Translations under genes and position numbers: made by a program
The notes under the pieces: model-generated
The model's database searches: none
What the model was told of the DNA's origin: nothing
The model's input: only the letters and a program-made list of their open reading frames with translations
DNA from: Deltaproteobacteria bacterium
GTDB taxonomy: Bacteria > Desulfobacterota > GWC2-55-46
NCBI GenBank assembly: GCA_016219015.1
Contig: JACRCL010000006.1
Location: 1 to 64,000, forward strand
DNA: 64,000 bases
Direction: 5' to 3'
Shown here: positions 58,992-64,000 of the stretch, piece after piece
How positions within the stretch are numbered: position 1 is the first letter of the stretch
How the letters are laid out: each line of letters opens with the position of its first letter

Positions 58992-60362
58992 ATGAAAAAC
59001 GAACTGCTTAGAGAACTCCCCTCGGTGGACGAGCTTACGAGGGATGAGGGGCTCAAAGAGGCCGCCTCCCTCCACTCGGCCGCGCTCGTAACGGAGGCGG
59101 CAAGGGCCGCCCTCAGAGAAGTCAGGGCCGGGATAACGTCCGGGAAAAGGTCTGCTTTTTCAAAAGACGAGTTGATAGCCCTGACCTTATCAAGGATAGC
59201 CTCCATGACCGGGCCTTCGGTCAAAAAGATAATAAACGCCTCCGGCACCGTCATCCATACGAATATCGGCAGGGCGGTATTGAGTAAAGACGCCGTAGAC
59301 GCCATTGTCTTCGCGGCGTCGAACAACACGAACCTCGAGTTCGACCTCGTCTCCGGCGAACGGGGGGACAGGGACAGCCTCGTAGAAGAGAAATTAAAGA
59401 GGCTCACGGGCGCGGAGGCGGCTACCGTCGTGAACAACAACGCCGCCGCTGTCCTCCTTACGCTCAACACGCTGGCCGAAGGCAAAGAGGTGATTATCTC
59501 GCGAGGGGAGCTTATAGAGATAGGGGGGTCGTTCAGGCTCCCGGAGATAATAAAAAAGAGCGGGTGCGTCCTTAAAGAGGTCGGCACTACGAACAGGACC
59601 CACCCCGGGGACTATTCTAAGGCCATAAACAATAACACCGCCCTGATACTCAAGGCCCATACGAGCAATTACAGGGTGGTGGGCTTCACGGCAGAGGTTG
59701 GGTTGAAGGAGCTTGCCGAAATCGGCAAGGAATACGGGGTACCTGTCGTTGAGGACCTCGGGAGCGGCTCGCTCGTGGACCTTTCGGAGTACGGGGTACC
59801 GAAAGAGCCGATCGTTGCGGACAGCGTCGCAAACGGGGCCGATATCGTCACCTTCAGCGGGGATAAGCTCCTCGGCGGCCCCCAGGCAGGCATAGCCGTG
59901 GGTAAAAAGGCCCTGGTGGAAAAGCTCAAGAAGAACCACCTCAAGAGGGCGCTCAGGGCCGATAAGCTGACATTATCCGCGCTTGAGGCGACCTTGAGGC
60001 TTTATCTGAACAGGGATACGCTTGTTGAAAGGCTCCCCACACTCAGGCACCTCTCCCGCCCATTGTCAGAGATAGAGGATACCGCCGTAAAGGCCGTCAG
60101 ACTTTTGGAAGCCGCGCTCGGCAAAGGTTACGTTATAATGATAGAGGATGGGGAGTCGGTGGCGGGCGGGGGGTCACTCCCTGGGCAGGGCCTCCCTACA
60201 AAGGTCATCTCCATTACGCATATTGAGCTGGGGCCTCATGAAATATTCAGGAACTTCCTCAACAACGACCCGGCGATACTCGGAAGGGTCAACAGGGACA
60301 GGTTCCTCCTTGATATGAGGACGGTAGATGACCCTTCATCCGTCGTGCCTTCAGGCTGCTGA
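58992..60362 (+). CDS. selA: L-seryl-tRNA(Sec) selenium transferase
   Basis: SelA converts seryl-tRNA(Sec) to selenocysteinyl-tRNA using selenophosphate. The 456-residue PLP enzyme has the N-terminal helical domain, the VVNNNAAAVLLTLNTLA segment near residue 146, the PLP-binding Lys292 in FSGDKLLGGPQAG, and the final GRVNRDRFLLDMRTV. Neither selB, selD nor a selC tRNA is in the window, so they must be elsewhere if the pathway is complete. Its stop overlaps a family 1 repeat fragment (CAGGCTGCTGAAAAAGC from 60352). Confidence 0.95.
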   Translation: MKNELLRELPSVDELTRDEGLKEAASLHSAALVTEAARAALREVRAGITSGKRSAFSKDELIALTLSRIASMTGPSVKKIINASGTVIHTNIGRAVLSKDAVDAIVFAASNNTNLEFDLVSGERGDRDSLVEEKLKRLTGAEAATVVNNNAAAVLLTLNTLAEGKEVIISRGELIEIGGSFRLPEIIKKSGCVLKEVGTTNRTHPGDYSKAINNNTALILKAHTSNYRVVGFTAEVGLKELAEIGKEYGVPVVEDLGSGSLVDLSEYGVPKEPIVADSVANGADIVTFSGDKLLGGPQAGIAVGKKALVEKLKKNHLKRALRADKLTLSALEATLRLYLNRDTLVERLPTLRHLSRPLSEIEDTAVKAVRLLEAALGKGYVIMIEDGESVAGGGSLPGQGLPTKVISITHIELGPHEIFRNFLNNDPAILGRVNRDRFLLDMRTVDDPSSVVPSGC

Positions 60363-60540
60363 AAAAGCCCATCTGCTTTGTTGTCTTCGTCTTGTCACAA
60401 CGAAAGGTGAGTACGTCGCATTCCTCGATGTCATTGCGAAGAGTGAAACGATGAAGCAATCTCTTGTTTGTTTTTTTAAAATTAGATTGCTTTCCCTTCG
60501 CTTTGCTCAGGGCTTCGGCTCACGCGCTCGCAATGACGAA
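60352..60540. repeat. Family 1 fragment joined to a second repeat type
   Basis: 60352-60420 is the left part of a minus-oriented family 1 element (CAGGCTGCTGAAAAAGCCCA through CATTCCTCGATG). At about 60419 it changes to a different repeat whose ends are TCATTGCGAAGAG and CTCGCAATGACGA (60420-60540), an inverted-repeat type seen in many bacteria. The right half of the family 1 element is missing. Confidence 0.7.
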
Positions 60541-60560
60541 TCCATGAATTAATCAGGGGT

Positions 60561-60602
60561 GTTTTTAAAATAAAACAGGCGGGGCGCTTTGCCCCGCCTG
60601 TT
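60561..60602 (-). terminator. Rho-independent terminator of the Gly-rich exported protein gene
   Basis: AACAGGCGGGGC pairs with GCCCCGCCTGTT (60575-60602). On the minus strand the stem is followed by TTTTATTTTA. It lies about 16 bases after the stop of the gene at 60619. Confidence 0.8.
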
Positions 60603-60618
60603 CCAATAGTCCTTAATG

Positions 60619-61053
60619 TCAGTAGCCCCTCGTGCCCGCACCGCCTCCGGATGTGCCGCCACTCTGCCCGCCGCCAGACTCGCCGCCTGATGTCCCGCCG
60701 GGCGTCGTGCTTCTTCTTCCAGGGCCGCCCATCGTCCCGCCAGCCGCCCCGCCCGAGAGCTTCGCGTGCTCCATCGTCTTCTCGGCGCTGTCGAGGGCCG
60801 ACTTCGCGTTATTTACGGCCTCCTTCAGGTGTTCGTCCTCGCCCGCCGTCCTCTGGGCCCTTTCGAAGTCCCTTATCGCCGCCTTCAGGTTATCTATGGC
60901 CTGCTGGGTCTGCTTCATCGCCTTCTGCGATTCCTTCGCGGTCTCCTTTGATGTGTCCGCCCCTGCCGCGGCCGATATCCCTGTAAAGACGGGTACTGAG
61001 AATGCTGCCAGCAATACGGAGAGGAATATTGCGTACAGAACTGAACTCTTCAT
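60619..61053 (-). CDS. Exported Gly/Ser-rich protein with a short coiled coil
   Basis: The 144-residue protein has a signal peptide (about 1-30), a helical segment with many Ala, Lys, Gln and Glu (about 34-100; QAIDNLKAAIRDFERAQ) that is likely a coiled coil, and a disordered tail of about 45 residues made mostly of Gly, Ser and Thr. The family is not recognised. AAAGGAGG is well placed before the ATG. It is a single gene with its own terminator. Confidence 0.75.
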   Translation of the reverse strand: MKSSVLYAIFLSVLLAAFSVPVFTGISAAAGADTSKETAKESQKAMKQTQQAIDNLKAAIRDFERAQRTAGEDEHLKEAVNNAKSALDSAEKTMEHAKLSGGAAGGTMGGPGRRSTTPGGTSGGESGGGQSGGTSGGGAGTRGY

Positions 61054-61287
61054 AACCGTTACCTCCTTTTTTGCAAGCTGGATTTGTTTTGGCCATATCT
61101 CATACAGCGGGCGGCAAGAGCTCGCCGTCCGTACGAGCTTATCACCGCCCTTTTTGAATGGCCCGTTTTTCTAATTATATAGCAAGACGCCCAGCCCGCA
61201 ACCTGACGCGGGTTTTTTACCGGCCTCCGGCTTTGCGCCTCTTCCGTATTCTCTTGATTTTTCCCTCTGTTCCGTTAAAATCTAATT

Positions 61288-62160
61288 ATGCGCTTAAAAG
61301 CAATAAGGCTATTCCTTTCCGTTGTATTCCTCGTTTCATTCCTTTCATGGGCGCGCGGCATAGGCGCGGAGCCGCGGGCCCCGGCGCATGCACCGGCGGA
61401 CAAAAGCAGATCAATAGCCGACGCCTTCCTGGACGAGGAACTCGTCTACGAGATAGGCTTCTGGCTCTTTGACGAGGTCGCTGTCGGAAAGGTGACGCTC
61501 AAAAAGGACAACGGGGAATACGCGGCCGTGCTTACGGCCTACACGACCGGCGTGGTCGATAAGATCCTCAAGCACAGGAAGGACACCTACGTATCGCGCA
61601 TGAAGCTGGCCGAGGGCGGGAAACGGTTCGTGACCCTGAGCTTTGAGAAGACCATCGACACCAACGGCGAGGTGAGGAAGAGCGTAACCCGATTCGATTA
61701 CGACAAGAACGTTATGACATGGAGGAGCTGGGGAGGGGGCAAGGAAGAGAAATCCGGCACAATAGACCTCCCGGAGGACAGGTACTGCGACGACCCCATA
61801 GCGGCTTTCTACAACTTCAGGTACGGGGTATACGGCCCGGCCGAGAAGGGCAGGGAGTACACCATATATTCCTTCCCCAAGGAGGACCGCCTCCCGAAGA
61901 TATACCTCAAGATAGCGACCGACGAGGAGATGGAAAAGAGGCTTAATAAGCCCGTTGACTACCTTGCCGACGCGAAGATAGACAAGGAACTCTTCGGGTC
62001 GAAATCAGGCGATATAGAGATAGCCTTCACAAAGGATATGGTCCCTGTCGAGGCCGTGGCAAAGGGGCTTGTCTTTTTCGGTGACGTCAGGGGCAGGCTC
62101 GTGCACGAGGGCGTAAATACGTCTGATGTAGCCATCCCGGAGGCGGCCAGCCTCGAATAA
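61288..62160 (+). CDS. DUF3108 family exported protein
   Basis: The 290-residue protein has a signal peptide (about 1-27) and a beta-rich domain: ELVYEIGFWLFDEVAVGKVTL near residue 50, then TRFDYDKNVMTW and the DPIAAFYNFR segment. These follow the pattern of DUF3108 proteins, which are periplasmic and of unknown function. The upstream 234 bases hold no gene. No strong Shine-Dalgarno precedes the ATG at 61288. Confidence 0.75.
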   Translation: MRLKAIRLFLSVVFLVSFLSWARGIGAEPRAPAHAPADKSRSIADAFLDEELVYEIGFWLFDEVAVGKVTLKKDNGEYAAVLTAYTTGVVDKILKHRKDTYVSRMKLAEGGKRFVTLSFEKTIDTNGEVRKSVTRFDYDKNVMTWRSWGGGKEEKSGTIDLPEDRYCDDPIAAFYNFRYGVYGPAEKGREYTIYSFPKEDRLPKIYLKIATDEEMEKRLNKPVDYLADAKIDKELFGSKSGDIEIAFTKDMVPVEAVAKGLVFFGDVRGRLVHEGVNTSDVAIPEAASLE

Positions 62161-62183
62161 CCCAAAGACTTAAACCCTCCTGT

Positions 62184-63356
62184 TTACCGTTTTTTCGAGA
62201 AGGTGAATATAACGGCCGCTATCAGGGCCATGAGGCTCCCGTAGAGGAAAGTCGCCTCGGGCCCGGAATGGTCCCACAGGTAGCCTGCCACGATGCTCGC
62301 CGGAAGGAGCGCGACCCCGCTTACAGTATCGTAGACCCCGAAGGCCGTAGCCTTCTGCTGTGCAGGCGCAAGGGTTGCCAGGTACGCCTTCTGCGTCCCC
62401 TCGCTCATCCCTTTATATATGCCGTATGCCGGGAAAAGGACCCAGATGTGGAGCGGGGACGAGGAGAAGCCGACCCCGGCGTATACGACGGCGTAGAAGA
62501 CAAAACTCAGGATTATCATCCTTTTAAGGCCGATCCTGTCCGCGATGGCGCCCATGGGCGTGGAGGAAATGGCGTAGACCACGTTGAAGGAGAGGTAGAT
62601 TATGGGGATCAGGGCCTTGCTCACGCCGAGGTTCTCCGCCTGCAGGACGAGGAACGCGTCCGCGAAGTTGCCGAGCGAGAATATGCCTATGACGACGAGG
62701 TAGAGCCTGAACGGGCCGTCAAAGGAGGATACCGTAAGCCTCGGGAGGTCTCTTCTCTCGTCGGGGTGGCGCGTCTTTTCCTTTATGAAGATTATTATCA
62801 CCGCGACCGCTATCAGGGCCGGGATGGTCGAGGCGTAGAAGACGAGCCTGAAGTTGTTCATGTAGAGGTAGAGTAGCACGAAGGAGATGCCGGGGCCGAT
62901 CACCGCGCCGACGGTGTCCATGGACCTGTGGAAGCCGAAGGCCAGCCCCAGGCTGGAATTATCGGTCGAATCGGCGATTATGGCGTCCCTCGGGGCCGTC
63001 CTCACGCCCTTGCCGAACCTGTCTATGAAACGGGCCGTAAGGACCTCGAACCACGTCGCCGCGTTCGCGGTGATGGGGCGGCTTACGGCGGAAACCCCGT
63101 AGCCGATGGTCATCAGGAGCTTTCTTTTCCCGAGCCTGTCGGAAAGCCAGCCTGAGAAGACCTTCAATATCGAGGCCGTAGCCTCGGCGATGCCTTCTAT
63201 TATCCCTACGGTCGTCTTTGTGGTGCCGAGCACCCCGGTAAGGAAAAGCGGGATGAGCGGGTAGACCATCTCGGACGAGATGTCCATGAAGAGGCTTACA
63301 AGCCCCGCGAAAAAGACGTTCCTGCTGAGCCCCCGTATTATCGGCCTGTCCTTCAT
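62184..63356 (-). CDS. Major facilitator superfamily transporter
   Basis: A 390-residue protein with about 12 transmembrane spans. It has the MFS signature loop between helices 2 and 3 (GWLSDRLGKRKLL) and a corresponding one in the second half (GAIADRIGLKRMI). The substrate is unknown; the N-terminal FMDISSEMVYPLIPLFL is seen in a large group of uncharacterised bacterial MFS proteins. I placed the start at the ATG at 63356 (MKDRPII); a frame from 63425 adds 23 residues and is also possible. Neither has a strong ribosome binding site. Confidence 0.85.
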   Translation of the reverse strand: MKDRPIIRGLSRNVFFAGLVSLFMDISSEMVYPLIPLFLTGVLGTTKTTVGIIEGIAEATASILKVFSGWLSDRLGKRKLLMTIGYGVSAVSRPITANAATWFEVLTARFIDRFGKGVRTAPRDAIIADSTDNSSLGLAFGFHRSMDTVGAVIGPGISFVLLYLYMNNFRLVFYASTIPALIAVAVIIIFIKEKTRHPDERRDLPRLTVSSFDGPFRLYLVVIGIFSLGNFADAFLVLQAENLGVSKALIPIIYLSFNVVYAISSTPMGAIADRIGLKRMIILSFVFYAVVYAGVGFSSSPLHIWVLFPAYGIYKGMSEGTQKAYLATLAPAQQKATAFGVYDTVSGVALLPASIVAGYLWDHSGPEATFLYGSLMALIAAVIFTFSKKR

Positions 63357-63465
63357 ATTTTGATTCTTACTTATTTTAAGGGCCTTTGCAAGTCTGAGAA
63401 AAGGGCAGGGATTATGTTTTTTCATGACAACGCCTTTTACGCACCCGCCTTCTCACCCCCGTCTT

Positions 63466-63690
63466 TTCACCCCCTCCCTACCCTCCCCCGTCAATGGGGA
63501 GGGATTGAACACGCACAGCGAGCGCATTCCCCGCTGCTTGCGGCGGGGTTTAGCGAGCGAATCGAAATTTTTTCCTTTTGTGTCGAAGATTCCCCGCAGC
63601 TTGCTGCGGGGAGATTCAAAGATGACCCGGCGAGCCACGAGGTATTCTCAAACTCCCCTCCCTTGACGGGAGGGGAAATAGGGGAGGGTT
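63466..63690. repeat. Composite repeat: family 3 element between inverted GC-rich arms
   Basis: A complete family 3 copy (63507-63619) with both hairpins lies between two inverted C/G-rich arms: left 63466-63503 (CCCTCCCCCGTCAATGGGG) and right 63653-63690 (CCCCTCCCTTGACGGGAGG). The 381-base gap between the MFS gene and rplU thus holds this composite and the rplU promoter, but no gene. Confidence 0.7.
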
Positions 63691-63745
63691 AAAACAGGAA
63701 AGGGCGTGGCCGCTAAAAGTCTTTTCCGGACGTCGTCAAAAACAC

Positions 63746-63774
63746 TTGACAACACAGAGTAAAACCGTTAATAT
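63746..63774 (+). promoter_or_regulatory. Strong sigma70 promoter for rplU
   Basis: TTGACA (63746-63751) and TAATAT (63769-63774) are separated by 17 bases. The same spacing and -10 sequence occur at 30132 and 54626. The start codon of rplU is 33 bases downstream. Confidence 0.8.
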
Positions 63775-63806
63775 TTTACATTCAATATACTTGGAGGATA
63801 CCGGAG

Positions 63807-64000
63807 ATGTACGCTGTAATAAAGACAGGCGGAAAGCAGTACAGGGTGAACGAGGGCGATGTCGTGAACATCGAAAAGCTCCCGGGCGAGGTCGGCGCGA
63901 GGATAGAGCTCTCCGAGGTCCTGGCCGTAGGCGAGGGCGAAAGCATAAAGGTAGGCACCCCGACGGTCGCAGGCGCAAGCGTCACGGCCGAGATAGTAAA
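63807..64000 (+). CDS. rplU: 50S ribosomal protein L21, 5' part only
   Basis: The visible 64 codons begin [18 protein letters not shown] and continue with [18 protein letters not shown], clear L21 sequence. The gene runs off the window end, so about the last 40 residues are missing. GGAG lies close before the ATG and GGAGG further up. rpmA and obg usually follow. Confidence 0.96.
   Translation, partial: MYAVIKTGGKQYRVNEGDVVNIEKLPGEVGARIELSEVLAVGEGESIKVGTPTVAGASVTAEIV

Noticed and set aside
60632-61174. Proline-rich plus-strand frame of 180 residues
   Set aside because: It is the complement of the Gly/Ser-rich tail of the exported protein; the minus-strand gene has a signal peptide, a ribosome binding site and a terminator.
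63424-63692. Open frames across the repeat composite before rplU
   Set aside because: They consist only of repeat sequence, have low complexity and resemble no protein.

Overview
The window looks like a chromosomal segment of a GC-rich, Gram-negative, mostly anabolic bacterium. Evidence for an outer membrane is LptE, several lipobox lipoproteins, RseP and a periplasmic thioredoxin-like lipoprotein. The order ilvD-ilvB-ilvN-ilvC-psd-pssA-leuA-leuC-leuD-leuB, System II cytochrome c assembly genes, selA and the mob genes are reminiscent of Deltaproteobacteria-like lineages (Geobacter-type gene order), but this is inference and the lineage is not certain. No rRNA, tRNA or CRISPR array was found.

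Layout. 1-700: an AT-rich remnant of an Rhs gene whose stop overlaps the start of a lipoprotein gene cut by the window edge. 720-2261: a receiver-PAS-PAS signalling protein. 2696-9814: yebC-ruvCAB, queH, an archaeal-type S-adenosylmethionine synthetase, a DksA-like zinc protein, a PflX-like radical SAM protein and a Nudix hydrolase. 9978-14966: a methyltransferase, a SemiSWEET transporter, purL and purF. 15143-21662: a cluster of exported proteins (formylglycine-generating-enzyme-like protein, lipoprotein, FecR/TPR protein, CHASE2-adenylate cyclase, transglutaminase-like protein) that looks like an envelope signalling unit. 21968-30034: rpsB-tsf-pyrH-frr-uppS-cdsA-dxr-rseP-tsaB, i.e. translation, isoprenoid and phospholipid synthesis. 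30294-42093: branched-chain amino acid synthesis with phosphatidylethanolamine genes embedded. 42130-43150: a small island with a PD-(D/E)XK nuclease-like protein, followed by a convergent MrfA-like helicase. 45486-49811: ResB/CcsA, a zinc-ribbon protein, a phosphoesterase and a TlpA-like lipoprotein. 50112-56233: leuS-lptE-holA, rpsT (opposite strand) and murJ. 56421-60362: mazG, mobA, mobB and a lipoprotein on the minus strand, then selA. 60619-64000: a Gly-rich exported protein, a DUF3108 protein, an MFS transporter and the start of rplU.

The most striking feature is between the genes. At least four families of dispersed non-coding elements sit there: family 1 (about 140-155 bp, eight copies or fragments), family 2 (a palindromic element, three copies, each exactly 144 bp), family 3 (a hairpin element of 93-117 bp, three copies) and family 4 (53 bp plus an interrupted copy in front of rpsB). 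One family 1 copy is flanked by a 16-bp near-perfect direct repeat at the ilvC/psd junction, which suggests mobility. Several elements supply start codons, ribosome binding sites or N-terminal codons to the genes they touch, so gene starts next to them need care.
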